64,000 nucleotides of DNA from Flavobacteriales bacterium (lineage in GTDB: Bacteria > Bacteroidota > Bacteroidia > Flavobacteriales_D > Crocinitomicaceae): the NCBI GenBank assembly GCA_947491305.1, contig CANLIL010000009.1:1-64000 (forward strand). The letters run 5' to 3'. Under the pieces are notes generated by a model that had not been told where the DNA came from, did not search any database, and saw only the letters and a program-made list of their open reading frames with translations. Positions 36,807 through 45,986 of this stretch are shown piece by piece. Numbering within the stretch: the first letter of the stretch is position 1; each line of letters opens with the position of its first letter. A program made the position numbers and the translations under genes.

Positions 36807-37448
36807 ATGGAATTTATAGCTGACAATTTAGATCAATACGTTTGTGCGCATTCAGAAAATGAGCCAGAAATTTTAGCAGATTTAAACCGTAGAACGCATG
36901 TTTCTGTCATTCAACCACGCATGTTGAGTGGACATTACCAAGGACGCGTATTGAGTATGTTATCGCACATGATTCAACCTGAAAAAGTATTGGAAATTGG
37001 AACCTACACTGGTTATTCTGCTTTGTGTTTAGCGGAAGGATTGAAAGAAAAGGGTCACTTGACCACAATCGATGTAAATGAAGAGTTAGAAGACTTTGTC
37101 GCGGCATACATTGAGAAAGCGGGTATGGGGGATCGAATCACACAATTGATTGGTGATGCAATAGATATTATACCAACGTTGGATGAACAATTTGACATCG
37201 TTTTTATCGATGCAGACAAAAAAAACTATTGCAATTACTACGATTTGATTTTTGACAAAGTGAAATCGGGCGGTTACATCATCGCAGATAATGTATTGTG
37301 GTCAGGAAAAGTATTGGAAGATTACGATTCGTTAGATCGAGAAACCAAAATCCTCATGGATTACAACCGAAAAATTCACGAGGATGAGCGCGTACATGAA
37401 GTGTTGCTTCCGATTCGTGATGGAATTATGATTGCACGAAAAAATTAG
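36807..37448 (+). CDS. Class I O-methyltransferase (CCoAMT/COMT-like)
   Basis: The 213-residue cytoplasmic protein matches the bacterial caffeoyl-CoA/catechol O-methyltransferase group. The SAM-binding motif is VLEIGTYTGYSALCLAEGL (about residues 54-72), followed by LTTIDVNEEL, QFDIVFIDADKKNYCNYYDL with metal-binding Asp residues, and GGYIIADNVLWSGKV. These enzymes methylate a catechol-type hydroxyl with a divalent metal; the natural substrate is unknown. It is a single gene divergent from the SpoU-type methyltransferase. Confidence 0.9.
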   Translation: MEFIADNLDQYVCAHSENEPEILADLNRRTHVSVIQPRMLSGHYQGRVLSMLSHMIQPEKVLEIGTYTGYSALCLAEGLKEKGHLTTIDVNEELEDFVAAYIEKAGMGDRITQLIGDAIDIIPTLDEQFDIVFIDADKKNYCNYYDLIFDKVKSGGYIIADNVLWSGKVLEDYDSLDRETKILMDYNRKIHEDERVHEVLLPIRDGIMIARKN

Positions 37449-37510
37449 TGAAAATTCGTGTATTAGTGGCAAGAAAAACTATACATAACAATCAAGAAAT
37501 GCCAAGAAAG
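37449..37510. repeat. Possible degenerate intergenic repeat
   Basis: The tail TTAGTGAAAATTCGTG TATTAGTGGC and the following AAGAAATGCC...GAGCACGAAAAAA have the mixed ATTCGTG/TTAGTGGC wording seen in noncoding intergenic repeats of some Bacteroidota genomes. Only this copy is in the window, so repetition cannot be shown here. Confidence 0.2.
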
Positions 37511-37543
37511 CATAAATGAGCACGAAAAAAATAAATTCCTTCC

Positions 37544-38782
37544 TTAAATAGGGTAGCACAAAAAGTACTTTTCAACAGGACTAGCCAAGGCAGAAATGTT
37601 TAAATTATCCGACGCATCACTTAAATCTATTATCGAACCATTTTTAAGTAAGATGTTGATATTCTGTTTGTTCTGATTGTAAGCATTGTTACTCAAAACA
37701 TCTGTGTAAACGAAAAATTCCACTTCTTCTTTCGTTAAATTTAAGGCACTCATTTGATGATTTTTTTCTTGTTGAATGCGTTCTTCAGTAAAGGGTTCTT
37801 TCGAAATTTCAATTTTAAACAAGTCACGATTGACTAATTTCTGAGACAAACTAGCGAGTATTTTATCCGGATGTTTTTGCCAAACTTTAATCGCCCCTAA
37901 AATATCGTAATCGTCCAAATCAGCAAATAAATCCAATAGTGCTGGATCCTTTTTGAAATCGTCGTGCGTAAAGTCATTTGTTAAGAAAAAATGTAAGCTT
38001 GGGCTTGCAAATAATTCATCGCCTCTTTTAGCTAAAAATTTAGCGCGACGAAGAATGTGAATCAGCATAAATTCTGCCGCTACAACAGTTTTATGCAAAT
38101 AAACTTGCCAATACATCAAACGTCGGGCAACAATAAATTTTTCAATTGAATAAATTCCTTTTTCCTCCAAAACAAGATTGCCATCTTTTACATTGAGCAT
38201 TTCAATCAAACGATCGCTACCAATGATTCCTTCGCTTACGCCCGTGTAAAAACTATCACGGTTTAAATAATCCAAGCGATCCATGTCTAATTGACTAGAA
38301 ACCAATTGGTGTAAAAAAGGTTTTGGATAGGTGTTCTCGAAAATTTGCAAGGCGTGATCTAAATCGTTTCCAAACTCTTTGCTTAAGCGTTCGATGAAAA
38401 ATCCTGAAATCGCTTCGTGACTTACACCGCTAACGATGTCGTATTCAAGTGCATGGCTAAAAGGTCCGTGACCAATATCGTGTAAAAGTATTGCGATTAA
38501 TACCGCTCGTTCTTCATCTTCCGTAATTTCATGTCCTTTTCTTCGGATGGTAGAAATAGCCAGAGTCATCAAATGCATCGCGCCCAAAACATGGTGAAAT
38601 CGCGTGTGCAGCGCACCTGGATAAACCAAATGGCTCATACCAAGTTGCATAATGCGTCTCAAACGTTGCATGTATGGATGTTCAATCAAGTCGAAAATAA
38701 ATGCGTCAGGAATTGAAATAAATCCGTATACTGGATCGTTAAAAATTTTCTTTTTGTTATTTCGGTTGAGATATGGTCGCAA
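37544..38782 (-). CDS. HD-domain phosphohydrolase (dNTPase-like)
   Basis: The 412-residue protein has an N-terminal HD domain: HPYMQRLRRIMQLGMSHLVYPGALHTRFHHVLGAMHLM and the metal motif LLHDIGHGPFSHALE, as in dGTPase/SAMHD1-like proteins of Bacteroidota. It probably hydrolyses a nucleoside triphosphate or a similar phosphoester. The frame runs back to 38929 across the divergent porX start. I chose TTG 38782 (about 20 residues before the conserved IFNDPVYGFISIP), because a TAAATTTG box at 38806-38813 would start transcription at about 38801, after the upstream ATG. Confidence 0.85.
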   Translation of the reverse strand: MRPYLNRNNKKKIFNDPVYGFISIPDAFIFDLIEHPYMQRLRRIMQLGMSHLVYPGALHTRFHHVLGAMHLMTLAISTIRRKGHEITEDEERAVLIAILLHDIGHGPFSHALEYDIVSGVSHEAISGFFIERLSKEFGNDLDHALQIFENTYPKPFLHQLVSSQLDMDRLDYLNRDSFYTGVSEGIIGSDRLIEMLNVKDGNLVLEEKGIYSIEKFIVARRLMYWQVYLHKTVVAAEFMLIHILRRAKFLAKRGDELFASPSLHFFLTNDFTHDDFKKDPALLDLFADLDDYDILGAIKVWQKHPDKILASLSQKLVNRDLFKIEISKEPFTEERIQQEKNHQMSALNLTKEEVEFFVYTDVLSNNAYNQNKQNINILLKNGSIIDLSDASDNLNISALASPVEKYFLCYPI

Positions 38783-38805
38783 TTGAATAATTTTAAAAAC
38801 TATTT

Positions 38806-38813
38806 CAAATTTA
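38806..38813 (-). promoter_or_regulatory. -7 promoter box (TAAATTTG) of the HD-domain gene
   Basis: Full match to TAnnTTTG on the minus strand, 24 bases before TTG 38782, inside the 46-base region shared with porX. It decides against the ATG at 38830 region as start. Confidence 0.45.
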
Positions 38814-38828
38814 TAAAATAAAGCGCAC

Positions 38829-40373
38829 ATGCAAGTCAAAATACTTTGGGCAGATGATGAAATCGAATTATTAAAGCCACATATTCTCTTTTTAGAAGCA
38901 AAAGGATATTCCGTAGATGCAGTAAACAATGGCTCTGAGGCAGTTGAGAAAAGTGATTCAACTAATTACGATATTATTTTTTTAGATGAAAATATGCCCG
39001 GAATTTCTGGATTGGAAGCATTGGCACAAATTAAAGAAGCAAAACCGTATGTTCCAGTCGTAATGATTACAAAAAGTGAAGAGGAACATATAATGGAGGA
39101 AGCGATTGGAAGTAAAATTGCTGATTACTTGATAAAACCAGTGAATCCCAATCAAATTTTGTTGAGTATCAAAAAGAATTTGGATCAAGGGAAATTGGTG
39201 TCACAGAAAACAAATTCTAATTACCAACAAGAATTTCGTCAATTAGGTAATCAATTGAATTCCAGAATGGATGCGGACGAATGGCGTGAATTGTATGCGA
39301 AATTAATTTTTTGGGAATTAGAATTAGAGAAAATTGAAGATGCAGGCATGCGAGAAATTCTCGAAATGCAGAAAAAAGAAGCCAATAATTTGTTTGCCCG
39401 TTTTATTGAAAACAACTATTTAGACTGGTTGAATGGAACGGAAGATGCGCCGCAAATGTTGCACACCTTGATAAAAGATAAAATCGCACCAACTATTGGA
39501 TCTGAAAAATTATTTGTTTTAGTGATTGATAATTTGCGTTTTGATCAGTGGAAGGTATTGCAACCAATTTTTACTAAATATTTCAATCAAGAAAGTGAAG
39601 AAATGATCTTTTCGATTCTTCCTACTGCAACGCATTATGCAAGAAATGCATTTTTCGCAGGTTTAATGCCGAGTGAAATAGAGAAGAAATTCCCCAATCT
39701 TTGGTTAAATGAAGAAGATGAAGGCGGCAAAAACATGCATGAAAAAGAATTGTTGGAAGCGAATTTAAAACGTTTGGGTAAAAATGTAAAGTGGTCTTAC
39801 AATAAAATTACCAATCTTGATGCAGGCAGAAAATTATTGGATAACATGAACCAACTCAAAGAAAATGATGTCAATTTCATCGTTTACAATTTTGTCGATA
39901 TGTTGTCGCATGCTCGAACAGAGATGGAAGTAATTCGGGAATTAGCGGATGACGAAGCAGCATATCGTTCGTTGACCTTATCCTGGTTTGAGCATTCAGC
40001 TTTGAGTGAAATCGTTAAGAAAATTGCTGAATTTGGTGCAAAATTAATCATCACAACAGATCATGGAACGGTGAAAGTTACCAATCCTGTGAAAATTACT
40101 GGAGAACGCAATACGAATTCGAATTTACGCTACAAAGTAGGTCGCGGATTATCGTATAATAAAAAAGAAGTTTTTCAAGTGGCGCACCCTGAAGAAGCCT
40201 TTTTGCCTAAAAATAAATTATCGAGTGAATTTGTCTTTGCGCGTGAAGCAGATTTTTTTGTTTATCCAAATAACTACAATCATTTTGTGAACTATTATGG
40301 TCAAACGTTTCAACATGGTGGAATTTCATTAGAGGAAATGTTGATTCCATTTGTGGTTTTAAAAGCGAAATAA
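38829..40373 (+). CDS. porX: PorX-type response regulator with PglZ domain
   Basis: The 514-residue protein has a CheY-like receiver domain (residues about 1-115) with the acidic pair Asp9/Asp10, phospho-acceptor Asp53 in IIFLDENMPG, Thr81 and Lys103, followed by a linker and a PglZ-type alkaline phosphatase-fold domain (about 215-510; VLVIDNLRFDQW, NFVDMLSHARTEMEV, LIITTDHGTVKV). This is the architecture of PorX, the response regulator that with sensor PorY controls the T9SS genes in Porphyromonas gingivalis. The cognate kinase is not in the window. It lies divergently from the HD-domain gene and 26 bases before tsaE. Confidence 0.9.
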   Translation: MQVKILWADDEIELLKPHILFLEAKGYSVDAVNNGSEAVEKSDSTNYDIIFLDENMPGISGLEALAQIKEAKPYVPVVMITKSEEEHIMEEAIGSKIADYLIKPVNPNQILLSIKKNLDQGKLVSQKTNSNYQQEFRQLGNQLNSRMDADEWRELYAKLIFWELELEKIEDAGMREILEMQKKEANNLFARFIENNYLDWLNGTEDAPQMLHTLIKDKIAPTIGSEKLFVLVIDNLRFDQWKVLQPIFTKYFNQESEEMIFSILPTATHYARNAFFAGLMPSEIEKKFPNLWLNEEDEGGKNMHEKELLEANLKRLGKNVKWSYNKITNLDAGRKLLDNMNQLKENDVNFIVYNFVDMLSHARTEMEVIRELADDEAAYRSLTLSWFEHSALSEIVKKIAEFGAKLIITTDHGTVKVTNPVKITGERNTNSNLRYKVGRGLSYNKKEVFQVAHPEEAFLPKNKLSSEFVFAREADFFVYPNNYNHFVNYYGQTFQHGGISLEEMLIPFVVLKAK

Positions 40374-40374
40374 G

Positions 40375-40382
40375 TAAATTTG
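40375..40382 (+). promoter_or_regulatory. -7 promoter box (TAAATTTG) of tsaE
   Basis: Full match to TAnnTTTG in the 26-base gap between porX and tsaE, implying a promoter for tsaE and alanine dehydrogenase separate from porX. Confidence 0.45.
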
Positions 40383-40399
40383 TTTTCAAACGATAAAGA

Positions 40400-40816
40400 A
40401 TGACTTACACCATTGAAAATTTAACAGCTATTCCTTCAGTTGCACAACAATTTTTAGAAAACCATTCACAAGGAAAGGTTTTTGCTTTTGATGCAGAAAT
40501 GGGTGTTGGTAAAACAACGTTCATAACTGGTTTGTTAAAGGCAATGGGAATCAATGAATTGGAAGGTTCTCCAACCTATTCGTTGGTCAATGTATACGAC
40601 AGTGCGATGTATGGAAAAATCTACCATTTTGATGTGTATCGTTTGAAAAATCAACACGAAGCATTTGACATTGGAGTAGAAGAAATGTTTTACAGTGGAG
40701 GAATCTGTTTTGTGGAATGGCCTGAAAAAGTTATCGATTTACTTCCAGAAAACACAATTTGGGTGTATCTTCGTAGAAATGAAAATAATTCGCGAACTAT
40801 TACTGTAAAAGAATGA
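40400..40816 (+). CDS. tsaE: tRNA threonylcarbamoyladenosine biosynthesis ATPase TsaE
   Basis: TsaE is the ATPase that supports TsaBD in making the t6A37 modification of ANN-decoding tRNAs. The 138-residue length is typical. The P-loop FDAEMGVGKTTFITGLLKAMG (about residues 29-49) is followed by GSPTYSLVNVY, HFDVYRLKN and ICFVEWPEK, the family's ordered motifs. It overlaps the alanine dehydrogenase gene by 4 bases and has its own promoter box. Confidence 0.95.
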   Translation: MTYTIENLTAIPSVAQQFLENHSQGKVFAFDAEMGVGKTTFITGLLKAMGINELEGSPTYSLVNVYDSAMYGKIYHFDVYRLKNQHEAFDIGVEEMFYSGGICFVEWPEKVIDLLPENTIWVYLRRNENNSRTITVKE

Positions 40817-42033
40817 TGACGGATCCACAGATTTTAAAGAAATTAATCCAACAAGGAAGTTTGCTTCCGAAGGAAGAAATGTTGGAAATTGCGCGTAAAA
40901 AAGGCAGTTTGTTTATTGGTATTCCGAAAGAAACGTCTTTTCAAGAACGAAGAGTAGCCTTGGTTCCAGAAGCTGTAACTGTTCTGGTTGCAAATGGGCA
41001 CCGCGTTAGAATTGAATCAAAAAGTGGAGAAGCATCAAATTTTACAGATAACGAATACAGCGAAGCAGGAGCTGAAATTTGTCACAATCCAAAAGATATT
41101 TTTGAATGTGATATTATTTTTAAAGTAGCACCGCCTTCCGAAGAAGAGGTTGAAATGATGCGCGGAAATCAAACACTTATTTCTGCATTGCAGTTATCCA
41201 TTCAGCCAAAAGTTATTTTGCAAAAATTGATGCAAAAGAAAATCACTGCTATCGCTTGGGATTATATTCGCGATGAAGAAGGTGTTTTTCCAGTAGTGCG
41301 AACAATGGGAGAAATTGCAGGTACAACCTCAATTCTTGTTGCGGGTGAATTGCTGTCATCTTTTTCTTCAGGAAAAGGAATCATGTTGGGTGGAATTGCA
41401 GGTGTAACTCCAACAGAAGTTGTTGTTATTGGTGCAGGTACAGTCGGTGAATTTGCCACGCGTGCAGCTTTAGGATTGGGCGCAAGTGTAAAAGTTTTTG
41501 ATAATTCGCTTTCACGTTTAAGAAGGTTGCAAAATAATATTGGAACACGAGTTCACACGTCTGTTTTGAACCCAAAAGTTTTAGCGAAATCAATCAAACG
41601 AGCAGACGTTATAATCGGCGCATTGCGCTCACCACTTGGTCGAACACCTTGCGTTGTTTCAGAAGAGATGATACAAAGCATGAAAAGTGGTTCTGTAGCA
41701 GTTGATGTAAGTATTGATCAAGGTGGTTGTTTTGAGACTTCTCGCGTAACAAATCACAACGAGCCTACTTATGTGGAATATGGCGTTGTTCATTATTGTG
41801 TTCCAAATATTGCATCTCGCGTAGCACGAACAGCTTCATTTGCATTGTCAAATATTTTCTCGCCAATTTTAGTTGAAATGGGTGATCATGGTGGTTGCAA
41901 AGAGTTGATAAAGTCTGACGAAGGATTTAGAAGTGGTGTATACATTTATAACGGCACATTGACAAATGAAGTGTTGGGTAAAGTATTTGATTTGAAGTAT
42001 AAAAACATTGAATTATTGTTGTTAGGAATTTAA
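40813..42033 (+). CDS. ald: Alanine dehydrogenase
   Basis: The enzyme reversibly deaminates L-alanine to pyruvate with NAD. The 406-residue protein shows the family N-terminal domain (IGIPKETSFQERRVALVPEAV) with substrate-binding residues, then the Rossmann domain VVVIGAGTVGEFATRAALGLGASVKVFD and RVARTASFALSNIFSPIL. It has a longer N-terminus than the usual form, as is common in Bacteroidota. It overlaps tsaE by 4 bases and is followed 8 bases later by a nuclease-like gene. Confidence 0.9.
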   Translation: MMTDPQILKKLIQQGSLLPKEEMLEIARKKGSLFIGIPKETSFQERRVALVPEAVTVLVANGHRVRIESKSGEASNFTDNEYSEAGAEICHNPKDIFECDIIFKVAPPSEEEVEMMRGNQTLISALQLSIQPKVILQKLMQKKITAIAWDYIRDEEGVFPVVRTMGEIAGTTSILVAGELLSSFSSGKGIMLGGIAGVTPTEVVVIGAGTVGEFATRAALGLGASVKVFDNSLSRLRRLQNNIGTRVHTSVLNPKVLAKSIKRADVIIGALRSPLGRTPCVVSEEMIQSMKSGSVAVDVSIDQGGCFETSRVTNHNEPTYVEYGVVHYCVPNIASRVARTASFALSNIFSPILVEMGDHGGCKELIKSDEGFRSGVYIYNGTLTNEVLGKVFDLKYKNIELLLLGI

Positions 42034-42041
42034 ACGCTTAC

Positions 42042-42497
42042 ATGATTCAATCGTTAAATTTACCCAAAGCACCACTTAAATTATCCCGAAAAGATGACAC
42101 CGTTTATGTTTTGTGTGAAATTCGCAACAAAAAATTAAAATTAACGCCTGAAGAATGGGTGCGACAACATGTTATTCATTTCTTGATCACGCATAAAAAT
42201 GTTCCAAAAGGGGTAATTGCATCAGAACAAACCATTCAAGTTAATGGGTTGACAAGGCGCTGTGATTTAGTTGTTTATAATATATTAGGTAAGCCAATAC
42301 TTTTAGTAGAGTGTAAAGCTCCTGAAGTTCATTTAACAGAAAAAGTACTCCATCAAATTGCACAATACAATTCAAATCTACACGTTGATTATTTAATGAT
42401 AACAAATGGAAATGAGCATTTCAACTGTTATATCAACCGAGAAAAAAGTACCTTTGATTTCTTAGAAAGTCTTCCAAATTGGAATGATATAACTTAA
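42042..42497 (+). CDS. HsdR N-terminal-like nuclease-fold protein
   Basis: The 151-residue protein consists of the HSDR_N_2-type PD-(D/E)xK nuclease fold only: [40 protein letters not shown], where the Asp in CDLVVY and the Glu and Lys of ECKA form the likely catalytic triad. In type I restriction enzymes this fold is joined to a helicase, which is missing here, and no methylase or specificity gene is near. Bacteroidota carry such stand-alone forms as housekeeping genes of unknown function. Its 3' end overlaps prfC by 4 bases convergently. Confidence 0.8.
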   Translation: MIQSLNLPKAPLKLSRKDDTVYVLCEIRNKKLKLTPEEWVRQHVIHFLITHKNVPKGVIASEQTIQVNGLTRRCDLVVYNILGKPILLVECKAPEVHLTEKVLHQIAQYNSNLHVDYLMITNGNEHFNCYINREKSTFDFLESLPNWNDIT

Positions 42498-44086
42498 ACT
42501 TCCAATTTAAAATCAGATGTTTTGTGGAAGGTAATATCAGGATAATCTTGTTCTGCCATGGTTAACAAAAATGAAGTTTCTGCTAAATACACAAAATTAT
42601 CATCTTTATCTTTCGCCATATAATTTGCTTTTGAACGAATAAAGTTAGCAAGTTGCTCTTCGTTATCTGTTGTTATCCAACAAGCTTTGAAATAATTCTT
42701 AGGGGCGAAACGACAATTAGCACCATACTCATTTATTAAACGGTGTTGAATAACTTCAAATTGCAGCATACCGACAGTTCCTACAATCTTACGATTACCT
42801 GGTTGCATAATAAACATTTGCGCAACTCCTTCGTCAGTTAATTGGTGAATTCCTTTGTCCAATTGTTTAGATTTCAATGGATCTAAGTTTTCTAATTCCA
42901 TGAAAATTTCTGGAGAGAAGGAAGGAATTCCTTTAAACATCATTTTTTCACCTTCAGTTAAAGTATCACCAATTTTAAAGTTTCCAGTATCGTATAAACC
43001 GATAACATCGCCAGGAAACGCTTCATCGATAACACTTTTGTCTTGCGCCATAAATGAAGTTGGATTTGCGAACTTAAAATTTTTCGCTAATCGCACATGA
43101 TTGTAAAATTTATTTCGTTCAAATTTTCCAGAAACGATGCGTAAAAATGCAATTCTATCGCGGTGTTTCGGATCAAGATTGGCATGAATTTTAAATACAA
43201 ATCCAGAAAATTTATCTTCGCTAGGTTCTATAAAACGTGCATCTGTTTCTCGTCCAATTGGCGAAGGAGAGATAGCAATAAACGTATCCAATAATTCTTG
43301 AACTCCAAAATTATTTACAGCAGATCCAAAAAACACAGGTGCAATTTCACCGGACAAATATTTCTCGCGGTCAAATGTATCGTAAACGCCATCTATGATT
43401 TCTAATTCTTCACGTAATTCATTTGCAAAAGCGGGTGTAACTAATTCATCCAAAGCAGGATCGTTCAAATCTTTAATGGTAACAATTTCTTCTTCGCGTT
43501 TGGTTTTATTCGCTTGGAATAAATTCAACCCTTTTTGGTAAATATTGTATACACCTTTGAAACGATCGCCCATTCCAATTGGCCAAGTCAATGGTCGAAC
43601 TTTTAAATCTAATTTCTCTTCTAATTCATCCAATAAAGAAAAAGCATCTTTCCCTTCACGGTCCATTTTATTCACAAAAATAATAACAGGAGTTTTTCGC
43701 ATGCGACACACTTCCATTAATTTTTCTGTTTGCGTTTCCACACCATTTGCGCAGTCAATTACCAAAATAACACTATCTACAGCTGTTAATGTTCGGTAGG
43801 TGTCTTCCGCAAAATCCTTGTGTCCAGGTGTGTCCAAGATGTTCACTTGTTTTCCGCCGTATTCAAAAGCCATAACAGATGTCGCAACAGATATTCCACG
43901 TTGCTTTTCAATTTCCATGAAATCCGAAGTAGCTGTTTTTTTGATTTTATTATTTTTTACAGCGCCAGCAGTTTGAATAGCTCCTCCAAAAAGCAATAAT
44001 TTTTCAGTTAAAGTTGTTTTACCAGCATCTGGATGCGCGATAATACCAAACGTTCTTCTTTTTTCTATTGCTTCTTTGTTTTTCAT
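42494..44086 (-). CDS. prfC: Peptide chain release factor 3
   Basis: RF3 is a GTPase that recycles RF1 and RF2 from the ribosome after stop-codon recognition. The 530-residue length is normal. G motifs are [12 protein letters not shown] (G1), the switch [19 protein letters not shown] (G3) and NKMDREGKD (G4). The rest matches the RF3-specific domains ([16 protein letters not shown], with ECR-type sequence before it). It is a single gene that ends convergently with the nuclease-like gene. Confidence 0.96.
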   Translation of the reverse strand: MKNKEAIEKRRTFGIIAHPDAGKTTLTEKLLLFGGAIQTAGAVKNNKIKKTATSDFMEIEKQRGISVATSVMAFEYGGKQVNILDTPGHKDFAEDTYRTLTAVDSVILVIDCANGVETQTEKLMEVCRMRKTPVIIFVNKMDREGKDAFSLLDELEEKLDLKVRPLTWPIGMGDRFKGVYNIYQKGLNLFQANKTKREEEIVTIKDLNDPALDELVTPAFANELREELEIIDGVYDTFDREKYLSGEIAPVFFGSAVNNFGVQELLDTFIAISPSPIGRETDARFIEPSEDKFSGFVFKIHANLDPKHRDRIAFLRIVSGKFERNKFYNHVRLAKNFKFANPTSFMAQDKSVIDEAFPGDVIGLYDTGNFKIGDTLTEGEKMMFKGIPSFSPEIFMELENLDPLKSKQLDKGIHQLTDEGVAQMFIMQPGNRKIVGTVGMLQFEVIQHRLINEYGANCRFAPKNYFKACWITTDNEEQLANFIRSKANYMAKDKDDNFVYLAETSFLLTMAEQDYPDITFHKTSDFKLEV

Positions 44087-44132
44087 TGGTTTGAAGGTGA
44101 CAAAAATTTCAGTTTAAATTTATTGTGTACTA

Positions 44133-44160
44133 TAAAAAAAGGCTGAGTAAAAACTCAGCC
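44133..44160 (-). terminator. Intrinsic terminator after tRNA-His
   Basis: GGCTGAGT / ACTCAGCC stem of 8 base pairs with a 4-base loop, followed on the minus strand by a T run. It lies 8 bases past the CCA end of the tRNA gene. Confidence 0.85.
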
Positions 44161-44170
44161 TCATAAATGG

Positions 44171-44245
44171 GGTGGAAGATGGGGTTCGAACCCACGACCC
44201 TCGGCACCACAAACCGATGCTCTAACCAACTGAGCTACATCCACC
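44171..44245 (-). tRNA. tRNA-His (anticodon GTG)
   Basis: On the minus strand a complete cloverleaf can be drawn: acceptor GTGGATG/CTTCCAC, D arm GCTC...GAGC, anticodon stem TCGGT/GCCGA with loop TTGTGGT (anticodon GTG, His), T arm GTGGG-TTCGAAC-CCCAT. A G is encoded at position -1 facing C73, the identity element of tRNA-His, and CCA is encoded downstream (44168-44170). The acceptor pair 6-67 is U-U, an unusual mismatch. It stands alone and is followed by a terminator. Confidence 0.92.
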
Positions 44246-44347
44246 ATTTTGTGGGTGCAAATATAAGTAAAAACTAGTTAATTCAAAGTAAATTCTACAT
44301 TTTTTTTTACTTTTAAGCACAAAGACTATTAAATTATTTATGGTAAA

Positions 44348-44863
44348 ATGAAAGAAATACTGGTTAAAGAATTTGAATACAGGGTATTTACTGAGTCGTA
44401 TGACCGAATTTATAAATGCTTATCTATGTTGAAGGATGAACAAATTTGGCAATCACCTAATGACTCAATTCCACCAATAGGAAATTTATTGTTGCATTTA
44501 AGTGGAAATGCGCAACAATGGATTCTAGCCGCTTTAGGTGATAGAATTGACAATAGAAAGCGCGATGAAGAATTTATTCTTCAAACAAAAATTAAGAAAA
44601 CAGAATTAATTTTTTTACTTGAAAATTTGAAAGTGAATTTAAAAGCTACACTTGCAGAAGTCTCTGAAGAACAACTTCATTCTGAAATGATTATTCAAGG
44701 TTTTAATGTCAGCGGATTTTCTGCTATTATTCATGTAATTGAGCATTTTTCCTATCATACAGGTCAAATTACAACATTAACTAAATGGCTTACTAATAAG
44801 GATACTTCTTTTTACAGTGGTGTAGATTTAAATAAATTGAATCAATATAGAAATTTAAATTAA
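44348..44863 (+). CDS. DinB-superfamily protein
   Basis: The 171-residue protein has the four-helix DinB fold with His residues at the expected places: NLLLHLSGNAQQWILAAL (about residues 47-64) and VIEHFSYHTGQITTLTKWL (about 128-146). These likely bind a metal. Family members include thiol-dependent hydrolases and transferases, but this one cannot be assigned. It stands alone between tRNA-His and the oxidoreductase gene. No clear promoter box was found upstream. Confidence 0.8.
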   Translation: MKEILVKEFEYRVFTESYDRIYKCLSMLKDEQIWQSPNDSIPPIGNLLLHLSGNAQQWILAALGDRIDNRKRDEEFILQTKIKKTELIFLLENLKVNLKATLAEVSEEQLHSEMIIQGFNVSGFSAIIHVIEHFSYHTGQITTLTKWLTNKDTSFYSGVDLNKLNQYRNLN

Positions 44864-44930
44864 TCAGGGTTATTAAAAAAAGTTGTTAATAATTCTATTC
44901 TAAATGAGTCTAAACGAGCTTATCTAAGTT

Positions 44931-44938
44931 TAAATTTG
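44931..44938 (+). promoter_or_regulatory. -7 promoter box (TAAATTTG) of the Gfo/Idh/MocA gene
   Basis: Full match to TAnnTTTG, 16 bases before the ATG at 44955, giving a leader of about 12 bases. Confidence 0.5.
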
Positions 44939-44954
44939 TAAAAAATTAGAAACC

Positions 44955-45926
44955 ATGTTAAAAATTGGAGTTGTTGGAGCAGGTCATTTAGGAAAAATCC
45001 ATATTCGTTTATTGTTAGAGTTGGTAGATGAGTTCGAGCTGATTGGTTTTTTTGATCCAAATGATGAAATTGCAAAAGAAGTAATTGAAAAGTTTGGGCT
45101 AAAACGATTTGAAACAATTGAAGCGTTGATGGTTCATGTAGATTGCGTTGATATTGTTACGCCAACATTTGCTCATTTTGAAACGGCTTCTTTTGCGTTA
45201 AAAAACAGTAAACATGTTTTTATCGAAAAACCAATTACAGAAACTACTGAAGAAGCAAAAACGTTGATATTGTTGGCGCGCGAAGCAAATGTTAAGGTTC
45301 AAGTTGGACACGTCGAACGTTTTAATCCAGCATTTCAAGCAGCACTTCCTTATTTTAATAAACCTTTATTCATTGAAACACATCGTTTGGCGCAATTTAA
45401 TCCTAGAGGTACAGATGTTCCAGTAGTTTTGGACTTAATGATTCACGATTTAGATATTATTTTAAGTGTTGTGAAATCAGGAATAAAACGAATTTCCGCA
45501 TCTGGTGTAGCTGTAGTGAGCGATACGCACGACATTACAAATGCACGAATAGAATTTGACAATGGTTGTGTTGCAAATTTGACGGCGTCTAGAATTTCAA
45601 TGAAAAATATGCGCAAATCTCGTTTTTTTCAAAAAGATGCCTACATCAGTGTTGATTTTTTAACCAAAGAATTAGAAGTTGTAAGAATGGAAGATGTTGA
45701 AGGAGACCCAAATCCATTAGATATTGTTTTTGATCTAGGTCCAGGAAAACCTACAAAGAAAATTTATTTTGATAAACCAGAATTGGAAGAATTGAATGCA
45801 ATAAAAGAAGAATTAAGAACATTTCATGAAGCAATCGTTAAGGATGAAACGCCTATAGTTTCAATAGAGGATGGTTATAATGCGTTAGATGTTGCGCAAC
45901 GGATTTTAGAAAAATTAAAATTGTAA
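44955..45926 (+). CDS. Gfo/Idh/MocA-family oxidoreductase
   Basis: The 323-residue protein has an N-terminal Rossmann domain (GVVGAGHLGKIHIRLLLE) and the family EKPITE loop (about residues 92-97), where Lys is catalytic, followed by QVGHVERFNPAF and a C-terminal sugar-binding-type domain. Family enzymes oxidise or reduce sugars or sugar nucleotides, often UDP-GlcNAc derivatives. Lying before a lipoprotein and a sugar transferase, it may help build a surface glycan, but this is inference. Confidence 0.88.
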   Translation: MLKIGVVGAGHLGKIHIRLLLELVDEFELIGFFDPNDEIAKEVIEKFGLKRFETIEALMVHVDCVDIVTPTFAHFETASFALKNSKHVFIEKPITETTEEAKTLILLAREANVKVQVGHVERFNPAFQAALPYFNKPLFIETHRLAQFNPRGTDVPVVLDLMIHDLDIILSVVKSGIKRISASGVAVVSDTHDITNARIEFDNGCVANLTASRISMKNMRKSRFFQKDAYISVDFLTKELEVVRMEDVEGDPNPLDIVFDLGPGKPTKKIYFDKPELEELNAIKEELRTFHEAIVKDETPIVSIEDGYNALDVAQRILEKLKL

Positions 45927-45986
45927 TTTTATACTATTGAAACAATAATAATCATTTTCACACGTTTTTTTCACATAATAAAATAT

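Noticed and set aside
38783-38929. Upstream extension of the HD-domain frame across the porX start
   Set aside because: It overlaps the porX coding region, and a promoter box at 38806-38813 puts the transcript start inside the extension.
42042-42497. Restriction-modification system
   Set aside because: Only an HsdR N-terminal-like fold is present; no helicase, methylase or specificity gene is near, and this form is common as a single gene.
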